Assembly (NCBI GenBank): GCA_903929475.1 | Contig: CAIYUV010000006.1 | Coordinates: forward strand, 1 to 64,000 | Source: an uncultured Spartobacteria bacterium | GTDB lineage: Bacteria > Verrucomicrobiota > Verrucomicrobiia > Chthoniobacterales > Chthoniobacteraceae | Direction: 5' to 3' | Length of the DNA: 64,000 nucleotides | Shown: positions 26,801 through 34,358 of the stretch, piece by piece | How positions within the stretch are numbered: the first letter of the stretch is position 1 | Layout of the letters: every line of letters starts with the position of its first letter | Translations under genes and position numbers: made by a program | The notes under the pieces: model-generated | What the model saw: only the letters and a program-made list of their open reading frames with translations | Databases searched by the model: none | What the model was told of the DNA's origin: nothing

Positions 26801-29800
26801 TTTTGCGCGCAGCTTCCATCGGCTTGTGGAGGACGCCCAGCATTTCCCTTAGTTTTCCGGCCAACGTCTCCAAATCCTTGCGCACGCTTTGCGGAGGCCG
26901 GTCAGTTTTGCTGCGACTAGACATTTCGTTCGCCGCTTTCATGAACGACTCACCGACGTTCAAGTCCCTGAGCTTCGCAATCACGCTCTCTACAGCTTTT
27001 GCCGCCTCTGGATCCTTGAGTTCCAAATTCTTCAATTGATCCGGCGCAAGATAGAGCCGCGTTGAAATCCATGCCCAGTCGCGTGGGACGCTCGTGCGCG
27101 CCTGCGGAGCGCGAAGCTCCCAACGCTCACGCCCGGCGAGGGACATCAGACCGTCCATCAATTCATGCAGATTGTGCCCGGCTGCCAGAATACGAAGGTT
27201 CTGGCTCAATTCCTGAAGCTGCTTCTCGCCGCCATTTTCCGAGGCGCGCAGAACCGACAACGCCACGGTCGCGCGGCGCAGGTCGCCCACAAACGCGGTG
27301 TCCGCGGAGGAACGGAATTCCTCCAAGTCTCCGTGGGTTTTGAAAATTTCCACGCGTGAATTCAACGATGCATCAAGCAATGCGGCGCGCTCATCGGGAG
27401 TGAGCAGTTCCGTTTGTGCAATCGCGGCCTGATCCTTCAGCAGCAGATCAATGTTCGTCCAGATTGGATCGAGTTCCTCCATCAGATCGCGGTGGGTCAC
27501 AGCGATCAAACCAGGAGGCATCTTCGTTGGCTCTGCGGGCAGGCGGAGACGGGTGGTGATCAATTTCGGTGCAAGCTCGGCCCGGACATCGAACGTCCTG
27601 TTGATGTGCGCCTGAATCGCATTGGAGTATTGCTCCAACATCCCGATGTGATCCTTGTTTAATGGAACCGAATCGAGGGCGTTTTCACATTTCGAGCGTT
27701 CGTTGATCAGATTGTTTCGGATGCCACGTGCGGCTTCACCGAGCGGCACCCCGCGTTCGGTCATTTTCTCCAACAGCGACTCGATGTTCTTGCTGGTGCT
27801 CATAACCGTCTGGAAGCGCGTGGCGAGCTTCGCCCATTCCTCCGGCGTCTTGCTGATTTTCGCCTTCACGACGATGCGACGCTGCTCGGCGGATAGCACG
27901 GCACCAAGTTCCGCGACGGAATCAATCTCTTCGGCAGAAAGCAGCATGTGCGCAGTTTCCTGCGCAACTTTCGCCAGCGTCTTGACGTTCGTGGTCGTCG
28001 CCATGACCTGATGCATGAGTTCGCGCGCAGCCGGGATACCCGGACTGGTCGCCAATAATTTTACAACGCGCCCCGCTTTTTGCGCCTCGCCACTGTGAAT
28101 CTGCCCAAGCAACTGCCCCAGCAAAACAATGTCCGCGCTGTGGTGATTTGCGGGCGCTTCACGAAGAAGGACATCAAGTTCCACCCATGTCTGATAGAGT
28201 TTCGCCTCGTAGTCTTCATAGACTGTCGCAAGCGACTGCACCGTCTGCCCGCGCAGTGAGTCCGTTGGTTCCAGTGTGTCAAATTTACCGCTCGCAGCCT
28301 TCGCCTGAGCCTCCAGCTTTTCACTCGATGCAAGCAGAGCCTGCAACGAGGTGTTCAACGCTTGAAAATCCCTGATGGCGGAGAGGCGCTTCATTTCAAA
28401 TCCCGCCGCGACGACGGTGATCAATAGCGTGCGGGACTCCACTCGATTGCCCGCAAAGTCGGCTGCCACGAGCTTCATCGAAATCTGATCGCCTTCGCGG
28501 ACTCCCTCTTCAAAAAGGTCCCAGTCGCGCGTCACTCGCTTGCTGGGTCCCGCGTTCTTCGCAAGCACGACTTCCTTCCATTTTCCGTCGTTGACTTTGA
28601 TCTCCTGCGTCACCTGAGCGAGGCCGATGTCATCGCTCGCATTTGCGATGACCTTCACAATTTCATTCGCTGGGGAAATGAGATCGTTTTCCGGCTCCAC
28701 GAGCGAGATGGCTGGCACCAAATCCGGTGCTGCGCGCAGTTCGTATGCAGGGCCGAATTTGTTTTCAAAACCGGTGTCCTTGCTCGTCAGATTCACCCGG
28801 TAGGTGGCCGACTCCTTGATGGTCAGTTGCGTTGAAAGACGACCATCCGGCAACTGATTCAGCGGAACCAGCACTTGTTTGCCGCCGACGTCCATGTTCA
28901 ACGCGCCGCTTTTCACCGGCTGGTTGGGTTTCACAATCACATCCACCTTGGTGCCGACAATCGCCGCGATGTCGCCGCTTTCATCCTTCACGGTTTTATC
29001 AGCGATGCCAGTATAGCTAGGATAGTGGTAAGTCTTCTCGAACCCCTCCTCAATCGGACGCGCAGCCGCTGTCAGATGGTAGTAGCGGGAGCGGCCATCA
29101 CCGGCCTGAATGCGGTAATCCACCGTGTTGCGCCCTACTCGGATGTTTGCAGTGAAGCGATCATTTCCAATCGGCGTCATTTCGGAAATGTTGGTCGGTT
29201 CGTCTTTGGAGACCGTTTCCAAATTGGCCGTTTTCACGACCGCTCCACGAAGCTCTATCACCACTTTAATCGCATCGCCTTGAGCGACGACTTGATCGCC
29301 AGCCTTCGGCTCAATCACGAAAATCTGCGTGTTGGAAACACGCGCCAGGTTCGCTCCCGGCGCGAGCGCCCGCAGAAGCAGGCTGCTCAGCCTCATGTGG
29401 CTCGCAAGCATCAGCACCACGAGTGCAACGATGATCACTCCGGCAAAATTGATGTAGCGCTTGATCAAAGTGACGGGCAGAAGCGCCTCCACCTCGACAT
29501 CCTCCATCCGGCTCGAAACGTCCTTTTGCAGCAGCTCTCGGAACTGCGCGGAGTCAAAAACGTCGCCTTCGCCGCTGCCCAGCTCGACTGCCGATAACAA
29601 ATCCTCTCGCAACTTCGGCGCCGCGTGTTCGAGAAGGCGCGCGATCTGTCTTTCATTCGGCGCGTGCCGCAAAGGGCGCAGGCAATACCACCACGCCACC
29701 GCGAAACTCGCCGCATACGCCAGCAGGCTGAGCACCCAGCGCGATTTGTCCGAAAGGAACGGGATGTAATAGTCCGCCGCCGCAACCGCGACCATCGCGG

Positions 29801-29912
29801 CAATCAAAACCGCCACGGCGGCCAGCACGCCTCGAAGGATAATCAGGCCCCGTCGCCGTTTGGCAAAGGCGGTCAGTTTCTGAAAGATAAGAGGGTCTAT
29901 ATGGCTGCTCAT
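23868..29912 (-). CDS. Giant 2014-aa membrane/coiled-coil protein with AGEKPx repeats
   Basis: A 2014-aa protein. The N-terminus has transmembrane helices at about 25-45, 58-75 and 150-170, the DUF4175-type beginning seen in large planctomycete/verrucomicrobial envelope proteins. Beta-rich segments follow (about 190-480), then a very long alpha-helical region (about 500-1540). Roughly 23 Pro/Glu/Lys hexads of the AGEKPx type lie at about 1560-1708, then Ala-rich helices and Pro/Gly-rich loops, ending in ESIDMYYRVIADRAKK. The repeat and coiled coils suggest a stalk or tether in the envelope. It heads the operon with the two GPx-like fusion genes. No enzymatic motif seen. Confidence 0.7.
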   Translation of the reverse strand: MSSHIDPLIFQKLTAFAKRRRGLIILRGVLAAVAVLIAAMVAVAAADYYIPFLSDKSRWVLSLLAYAASFAVAWWYCLRPLRHAPNERQIARLLEHAAPKLREDLLSAVELGSGEGDVFDSAQFRELLQKDVSSRMEDVEVEALLPVTLIKRYINFAGVIIVALVVLMLASHMRLSSLLLRALAPGANLARVSNTQIFVIEPKAGDQVVAQGDAIKVVIELRGAVVKTANLETVSKDEPTNISEMTPIGNDRFTANIRVGRNTVDYRIQAGDGRSRYYHLTAAARPIEEGFEKTYHYPSYTGIADKTVKDESGDIAAIVGTKVDVIVKPNQPVKSGALNMDVGGKQVLVPLNQLPDGRLSTQLTIKESATYRVNLTSKDTGFENKFGPAYELRAAPDLVPAISLVEPENDLISPANEIVKVIANASDDIGLAQVTQEIKVNDGKWKEVVLAKNAGPSKRVTRDWDLFEEGVREGDQISMKLVAADFAGNRVESRTLLITVVAAGFEMKRLSAIRDFQALNTSLQALLASSEKLEAQAKAASGKFDTLEPTDSLRGQTVQSLATVYEDYEAKLYQTWVELDVLLREAPANHHSADIVLLGQLLGQIHSGEAQKAGRVVKLLATSPGIPAARELMHQVMATTTNVKTLAKVAQETAHMLLSAEEIDSVAELGAVLSAEQRRIVVKAKISKTPEEWAKLATRFQTVMSTSKNIESLLEKMTERGVPLGEAARGIRNNLINERSKCENALDSVPLNKDHIGMLEQYSNAIQAHINRTFDVRAELAPKLITTRLRLPAEPTKMPPGLIAVTHRDLMEELDPIWTNIDLLLKDQAAIAQTELLTPDERAALLDASLNSRVEIFKTHGDLEEFRSSADTAFVGDLRRATVALSVLRASENGGEKQLQELSQNLRILAAGHNLHELMDGLMSLAGRERWELRAPQARTSVPRDWAWISTRLYLAPDQLKNLELKDPEAAKAVESVIAKLRDLNVGESFMKAANEMSSRSKTDRPPQSVRKDLETLAGKLREMLGVLHKPMEAARKNLAKLSPKISELAAALAKEEAALKTKTSGQVTQVLQSTPEANKNLTVPQLAQQRQINVKIDGLRGLIRADANEQNILKKDQRERMRDANDALELLKNPPPRAEQALLDATVVEEVAGQKGELETAVEQEEELVKALNLIAKNYAALEDGKASVETRTEMRKVETETGIKQKLDEEMVKVEVLEKMQNKSAADLLKDLESKLATNPEMRKELDSITKNAIANAVDKLNDAAAGEARVAKKVKDEATKAKDPKNNMSALDAAKLAASLMREAKTAADAANQFATKADNKTALEKTKTAVEKSGPAVVAVDVVVEAATQLDKSAVVKDVVRFASMVNDKCEFFISLASGFINESNEAANRAKTEMDKGGAQKETNQQGNQQSALGSQKASQAIEAIRRAQAAAKEAAEQAVENAKNPDAAPANKRLTGVSKDQDPVDDKVKEAASEIARASRHEDRLKNKDAAKKLGEIADKTEKTGEEEVPAAEKAIKEKKNLDEVLAPVEKAEKSLEERAKELKDETEKLANGEEPAAGEKPAPGEKPAAGEKPEAGEKPAAGEKPEAGEKPAAGEKPEAGEKPAAGEKPEAGEKPAAGEKPAAGEKPAAGEKPAAGEKPAAGEKPAAGEKPAAGEKPAAGEKPAAGEKPAAGEKPAAGEKPAAGEKPAAGEKPAADEKPAGNSDEMPIEATPEEQKAFARALDALDKQLNDNADADATEAEATEAANEEIAAAEAAEAAEAKSAEAKAAAAKAAKAAKASPSPAAEAALAAAEAAAAEAAEAAEAAAAEAAEAAEEAAEAAAAAADGPKPAPAPGKNLTGGAPPPPGSEAPGLPGDPNGPTPPPGPPPPPGPGGEIPGGIPVPIPGGPPGPPMPGPLSEMAKAAMDKMRQDRNPPPSPMKAKPSKNQMAKSQGGSKLADPDAVGKLPDLVNAKKGEWGKLPPKMAEALTKAQHEPVPDEYRESIDMYYRVIADRAKKSQEVPTKAQP
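24791..25236 (-). repeat. 18-bp tandem repeat coding for AGEKPx hexads
   Basis: About 23 copies of an 18-base unit encode PAAGEK, PEAGEK or PAPGEK hexads of the 2014-aa protein. The units differ by synonymous changes, so the array is not a recent perfect amplification. The period is a multiple of three, so copy-number changes would keep the frame. Confidence 0.9.
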
Positions 29913-30042
29913 GGTCGTATTGGTTCGAGAACTTCGAGTTTAGAGCCAATCATGCAAAGAAAATTAGGCAGTTTTGTGAACTTTAAGCGAAAGCGTCGAA
30001 GCACTCTGGACGCACCCCTGTTCAGTCGTTACACGGGCCCAG

Positions 30043-30705
30043 ATGAAAAAACTGTTCGCTGAATTTCTCGGCACCTTCGCGCTCGTGTTCGCTGGCACAG
30101 GCGCGATTGTGATTAACGACGCCACGGGCGCGATTACACACCCCGGTATCGCGCTCACTTTCGGCCTTATCGTGATGACGATGATTTACTGCTTCGGCGA
30201 TGTGAGTGGCGCGCATTTGAATCCCGCAGTCACCACCGCTTTTGCCGCCGCACGACGGATGCATTGGAGCGAAGTGCCCGGCTACATCGGCGCGCAAGTG
30301 CTAGGTGCGCTCACTGCGAGTGGTCTGTTGAGTTTCCTTTTTCCAACAAACGCAAAACTCGGCGCAACGCTCCCCTTTGGTCTGCCAATGCAAAGCTTCA
30401 TCCTCGAAGTGGTGCTCACTTTTCTCCTCATGCTGGTGATCCTCAGCGTGAGCACGGGTGCAAAAGAGAAGGGCATCACAGCCGGCATCGCCATCGGTGG
30501 TGTGATTGCGCTGGAGGCCATGTTTGCAGGGCCGATTTGCGGAGCCTCGATGAACCCCGCCCGCTCGCTGGCTCCGGCAATCATCAGTGGCCACATCGAG
30601 CATCTCTGGCTGTATATCGCCGCTCCGGTGCTCGGCGCGCTGCTTGCCATCCCCGCCTGCTGCGGCGTGCGCGAAGCAGGCTGCTGTTGCGCCGCACGTT
30701 CGTAA
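30043..30705 (+). CDS. aqpS: MIP-family aquaporin/arsenite channel with Cys-rich tail
   Basis: A 220-aa six-helix channel with the two MIP pore signatures HLNPAV and SMNPAR, and a hydrophobic pattern typical of the family. The gene lies 8 bases upstream of arsC. In Sinorhizobium an aquaglyceroporin (AqpS) in an ars operon moves arsenite, so I infer arsenite export here, although ordinary glycerol or water transport is possible. The last 16 residues hold five cysteines (CCGVREAGCCC), unusual for the family. The symbol is therefore tentative. Confidence 0.78.
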   Translation: MKKLFAEFLGTFALVFAGTGAIVINDATGAITHPGIALTFGLIVMTMIYCFGDVSGAHLNPAVTTAFAAARRMHWSEVPGYIGAQVLGALTASGLLSFLFPTNAKLGATLPFGLPMQSFILEVVLTFLLMLVILSVSTGAKEKGITAGIAIGGVIALEAMFAGPICGASMNPARSLAPAIISGHIEHLWLYIAAPVLGALLAIPACCGVREAGCCCAARS

Positions 30706-30713
30706 AATAAGCC

Positions 30714-31145
30714 ATGCCACCGCTCATCCTCATTCTCTGCACGGGAAATTCCTGCCGCTCCCACATGGCCGAGGGCATCCTCCGTGACGCCGTCGGCGAC
30801 AAACTTCGCGTCGCCAGCGCGGGATCAAAGCCTGCGGGCTACGTGCATCCGCTCGCCATTCGCGCACTCGCGGAAATCGGCATTGATATTTCCTCGCATC
30901 ACTCAAAGCACCTCAACGAATTCCTGACACAAGACGTGGAGACCGTCATCACCGTCTGTGGAAACGCAGATCAAGTTTGCCCGATGTTTCCCGGCCAGAT
31001 GAACCGCCATCACTGGGGCTTCGACGATCCCGCCCACGCGACCGGCAGCGAAGAGGAACAACTCGCTGTCTTCCGCCGCGTGCGCGACGAAATCGCCCGC
31101 GTCTTCCGCGCCTACGCCGCAGGACGGATCGATGCGTTGAAGTAA
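30714..31145 (+). CDS. arsC: Arsenate reductase, thioredoxin-type (ArsC, LMW-PTP fold)
   Basis: A 143-aa protein with the low-molecular-weight phosphatase P-loop CTGNSCRS near the N-terminus, and [10 protein letters not shown] carrying the two further cysteines of the ArsC disulfide cascade. The enzyme reduces arsenate to arsenite using thioredoxin. Length and motif spacing match the S. aureus/B. subtilis type. It follows the aquaporin by 8 bases, suggesting arsenite produced here leaves through that channel. No arsR is visible next to it. Confidence 0.92.
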   Translation: MPPLILILCTGNSCRSHMAEGILRDAVGDKLRVASAGSKPAGYVHPLAIRALAEIGIDISSHHSKHLNEFLTQDVETVITVCGNADQVCPMFPGQMNRHHWGFDDPAHATGSEEEQLAVFRRVRDEIARVFRAYAAGRIDALK

Positions 31146-31150
31146 GCGAG

Positions 31151-31594
31151 CTACGCCTTGCCGCCGTAGCTCACATAGTCGTCAAGATCGAGCAGGTCGC
31201 TCCAACAAACGATGTCCGCGCGGCCCGGCCCACATTCGGCGAGATAGGAATCGAAGCGCGCTTTGTCGTCTGCGCCGGGCTTGCGTTTGTCAGACGCATC
31301 GCTCCATGCCTCGATTTCCTCTGCCGTGTGTTTGTTGCGTTGATTCGCCTTTATCCATGCGAGCACAGCACCGTCGCCGCCGCCCTTGGCGACTTCGGCT
31401 TTGAGCGCATTGGCATCAATGCCAAGAAACGTGAGAATGCGCTGATCGTTCGGGCAGGCGTAGTGGAAACTCCCCGGTGTCCCGGCGATTTCGGCGCGAC
31501 ACTTGTCGAGCATCCGGCAGAGCAGCGCGTAGCCACCGAGACGGGCTTTGGGGCTACGTGGCGGACGTTGAGAGAGGTCGGTGATCGGGCTCAT
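31151..31594 (-). CDS. DUF5069 domain-containing protein
   Basis: A 147-aa soluble protein with the DUF5069 pattern: an early P-R-S-P-x-x-R-L-G-G-Y segment, a C-R-A-E-I-A-G-T-x-G-x-F-H-Y motif, and a later W-I-K-A-N-Q segment. The family is common in Verrucomicrobiota and Planctomycetota and has no known activity. It is convergent with arsC (5-base gap) and 27 bases downstream of the ThuA gene on the same strand. Confidence 0.8.
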   Translation of the reverse strand: MSPITDLSQRPPRSPKARLGGYALLCRMLDKCRAEIAGTPGSFHYACPNDQRILTFLGIDANALKAEVAKGGGDGAVLAWIKANQRNKHTAEEIEAWSDASDKRKPGADDKARFDSYLAECGPGRADIVCWSDLLDLDDYVSYGGKA

Positions 31595-31621
31595 GGATTT
31601 AGAAAGCAGAACTCCGCACGG

Positions 31622-32587
31622 CTATTTACGCCGCCCTTTTGGATCTTGGTTCGCCTGCAATTCCTCCTCGGTCGGCTTGCTTTCCACGCCGTTGGTGGGG
31701 ACTTCGGCTTTTGCCGTCCAAAGGATCGCGTTGAGCACGAGCTTGCGTTGGTCGTCGTTCGCCCAGCCTTTGTGAAAGTGACCACCGGTAAAACCAAAAC
31801 CGCGCCCACCGTCCTCGCGCTGCACCGCCCATGCGACGTGCTGCGGTTGCTTGAGTTCGATGACTTCGTTGCGCACTTCGGGGTTACCGCTATGCGTGCC
31901 GTCCTTGCCCGCAGTGTTGGGCGGCGGAAGATCGGTGAGGATGGGCATCACGCCCTTCATTCCCGCGCGGAAACGCATGTGGTAATACCATTCGTCATTC
32001 GTGCTGAATGGCTTCACGCCATTGCTGATTGGGTGCTTCGGCAACTCTTTGAAATTCGCCGTCCAATGCGGATTCACTGACCAGAACTGCTCGAAGTATC
32101 CACCGAGCCAGTCGAGAAATTCGGGCGTCGCCTTTCCTTTTGATCCGCGTCCCGCTGGTAACGTCTGCTTTGTCGGCTGTCCGTCGGCGGAGGGTTCCAC
32201 CGGCGTCCAGTTGTCTTTTACGTAGGCAGGCTCGACGGCGTAGTGCAGGCAGACAAAACCGCAGCCACGCTTCATCTGTTCGCCGAGTTGATGCAGACGT
32301 TCGTCGTTCGCTGCGGGGTGCCCATCGCCACCATCGGCGTAGATGAGAACTGTATCCGCCTTGGCGAGTTCCTCGGCTGCGGGCCACTCGCCGTTGAGAT
32401 GAATTTTCACCTCCACTTTGTCAGCCGAGCCCTGTGCGAGGCATTTGGCGAGAAGCTGCACGCCTGCATTGTGCTCATGCTCGCCCGGCCCGTGCGAAGG
32501 ACGGCCTGCGATGAAGACGAGTTGCTTTTTGTCCGCTGCAAAGACGGAGGCTGTGAGTGCTGCGAGGGTGATGAGGATGGTTTTCAT
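31622..32587 (-). CDS. Secreted ThuA-domain protein
   Basis: A 321-aa protein with an N-terminal signal peptide (MKTILITLAALTASVFA), then a ThuA-like flavodoxin/glutamine-amidotransferase-like fold. Visible features include LVFIAGRPSHGPGEHEHNAG, a YADGGDGHP loop, GCGFVCLHYAVEP, and a HPISNGVKPF segment followed by a DEWYY element. ThuA relatives take part in trehalose and other disaccharide use, but the reaction is not settled for this group. It lies downstream of the DUF1080 gene but is separated by a terminator hairpin (32606-32651). Confidence 0.88.
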   Translation of the reverse strand: MKTILITLAALTASVFAADKKQLVFIAGRPSHGPGEHEHNAGVQLLAKCLAQGSADKVEVKIHLNGEWPAAEELAKADTVLIYADGGDGHPAANDERLHQLGEQMKRGCGFVCLHYAVEPAYVKDNWTPVEPSADGQPTKQTLPAGRGSKGKATPEFLDWLGGYFEQFWSVNPHWTANFKELPKHPISNGVKPFSTNDEWYYHMRFRAGMKGVMPILTDLPPPNTAGKDGTHSGNPEVRNEVIELKQPQHVAWAVQREDGGRGFGFTGGHFHKGWANDDQRKLVLNAILWTAKAEVPTNGVESKPTEEELQANQDPKGRRK

Positions 32588-32605
32588 GTGCTGTTGGAGT
32601 TGAAA

Positions 32606-32651
32606 TGAAAAAGCCGCGAAGGGTGCGCTACGTTTGCGTCCTTCGCGGCTT
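32606..32651 (-). terminator. Intrinsic terminator after the DUF1080 gene
   Basis: A 12-bp perfect stem (AAGCCGCGAAGG at 32611-32622 with 32640-32651) encloses a 17-base loop. On the minus strand it is followed by TTTTT, so it should end transcription from the DUF1080 gene before the ThuA gene. Confidence 0.85.
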
Positions 32652-32665
32652 CATCGTGAGATCAG

Positions 32666-33364
32666 TTATTTGTCGGTCTTGAGAACGATGTTTTTGAACT
32701 GCACCGTCATCGGCGGGCCTGCGTGGAGTTGAAACGCGAGGACGCCCGACTTCGCTCCGACCTCAGTTTCGTCGGTCACGTCCACCGTGAGATTGCCGTT
32801 GATGAAATGCTGGAGATGCCCGCCCTTGGCGACGATTTTGTAGTCGTTCCATTCGGCGGGTTTGATCGCTGCCTGGATTTCATCGCTCTTGCCAACTTCG
32901 CCGGTGACTTCGATCTTGTTGCCCTCGTGGATGGTCACCTTTTGCCCGCGCTTTGCAAGAATACCGCGTCCCTTTTCCTCGTAGAGGATTCCGCTGTAGG
33001 TCTTGCCGACTTCAAAATCCGCCTGATAGCCGGCAACGACGGAATATTCAGCTTTCACGACCTTGCTGCGATACTGGATGCCGCTGTTTCCAAATCCCTT
33101 CGCGCCGCCTTCGGCATCCGTGATTTTATATTGAAGGGTGAGTTCAAAGTCGCCGACCTCGCCGTCCTGCCAGATAAGGAAGGTGTTTTCCTTCGCAGGC
33201 GTTTCCTTCGAGGTCTGGCCGGTGATTGCACCGTCCTTCACACTCCAAAATTCCGGCTGCCCTTTCCACCCGGTGAGATCCTTGCCGTTGAAGAGCTGCT
33301 TTTCGTCGGCGGAAGCGAATGAGCAGAGCGCGAGGAGCGCAGCGAGTGTGGTGGTCAGTTTCAT
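32666..33364 (-). CDS. Secreted DUF1080 (3-keto-disaccharide hydrolase-like) protein
   Basis: A 232-aa protein with a signal peptide (MKLTTTLAALLALCSFASA) and a concanavalin-like DUF1080 domain beginning QLFNGKDLTGWKG, with IQYRSKVV and YEEKGRGILA motifs and an FKNIVL strand near the end. Members of the family act on 3-keto-glycosides, so a lyase or hydrolase of 3-keto sugars is likely but not proven here. It lies 27 bases downstream of the epimerase gene on the same strand, and its own terminator precedes ThuA. Confidence 0.88.
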   Translation of the reverse strand: MKLTTTLAALLALCSFASADEKQLFNGKDLTGWKGQPEFWSVKDGAITGQTSKETPAKENTFLIWQDGEVGDFELTLQYKITDAEGGAKGFGNSGIQYRSKVVKAEYSVVAGYQADFEVGKTYSGILYEEKGRGILAKRGQKVTIHEGNKIEVTGEVGKSDEIQAAIKPAEWNDYKIVAKGGHLQHFINGNLTVDVTDETEVGAKSGVLAFQLHAGPPMTVQFKNIVLKTDK

Positions 33365-33391
33365 GTTTTTGTAGGTTGGTAAAAGAGACGA

Positions 33392-34243
33392 CTACTTTTT
33401 GCCGAAAACCTTGTGCATATTTTTCAAGCCCTTCACCGCGATGTCAGTGCGGTTCGGCTCGATTTTTCGCCAGATGGCTGCGGCGCGCGCGATGACTTTC
33501 ACGTCGGTGGTGAAGGATTCGATGACCACGTCGCCCTTGAATTTAATCTTGCGCAGAGCCTTCACGATGGGAGCCCATTCGATGTGATCGTTGCCCGGTG
33601 TGCCGCGGTCACTGCCGCACGCGTGGAAGTGCGCGAGGTGCTTGCCGGCCTTGATGATTGCAGCGGCCTGGTTTTTTTCCTCGATGTTCATGTGGAACGT
33701 ATCGAGGTGAAGTTTCACCGCTTTGCTGCCCACGGCCTTCACGAGCTTCAGCCCCTGATCGCAAGTGTTGAGGAAGTCGGTTTCAAAACGATTCAGCGGC
33801 TCGATGCAAAGGAGCACGCCTTTTTTCTCCGCGTGTTTTGCGAGAGCCTTGAGGTTTTTCACCACGAGGGCGAATTCCACTTTCTGTTGCTTTGGCTCCA
33901 CGGCGTCGGCCTTGCCCACGACCGAGTAAACAGGCCCGATGACGCTCGGGCAGCCCATCACTGCCGCCTGATCAATCAGCGCCTTAATGTATGCGGCACC
34001 CGCCTTCTGCTCGGCGGCGTTGCCGCGAAAATCACGACCCGGCCCCATGCACGCGCAGATGCTGCCGACGGCGATGCCCGCTTTTTTCGCCGCAGCCTTC
34101 ACTGCGACTGGATCAATGTGCGAGGGATCCTCGACGGGAATTTCGACGGTGTCGAAGCCCCACTTTTTGAATTGTGAAAACAGCTTGGTGCTCGCGGTGA
34201 CGAACGGGCTGACGAACAGGAATGAGTTAATACCGAAACGCAT
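33392..34243 (-). CDS. Sugar 3-epimerase (TIM-barrel, D-psicose/D-tagatose type)
   Basis: A 283-aa TIM-barrel protein starting at the ATG complementary to 34241-34243. Metal and sugar residues of the D-tagatose/D-psicose 3-epimerase family are visible: the Glu in CIEPLNRFETDF, Asp and His in KLHLDTFHMNIEE, His in HFHACGSDRGTPG and Glu in VIESFTT. The start chosen skips a 21-residue upstream extension without such character. With DUF1080 and ThuA, it suggests use of a keto-sugar pathway. Confidence 0.86.
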   Translation of the reverse strand: MRFGINSFLFVSPFVTASTKLFSQFKKWGFDTVEIPVEDPSHIDPVAVKAAAKKAGIAVGSICACMGPGRDFRGNAAEQKAGAAYIKALIDQAAVMGCPSVIGPVYSVVGKADAVEPKQQKVEFALVVKNLKALAKHAEKKGVLLCIEPLNRFETDFLNTCDQGLKLVKAVGSKAVKLHLDTFHMNIEEKNQAAAIIKAGKHLAHFHACGSDRGTPGNDHIEWAPIVKALRKIKFKGDVVIESFTTDVKVIARAAAIWRKIEPNRTDIAVKGLKNMHKVFGKK

Positions 34244-34358
34244 GGGTGTGGATTTGTTGAGTGTTGGTTTGCTGAAAAGGGACGCGCCTTTTGCTCGCGG
34301 GAACAAGCGGAGTCAAGCGCAGGACACAACGCGCTGACAACTCAGCGAATGAATTTGC

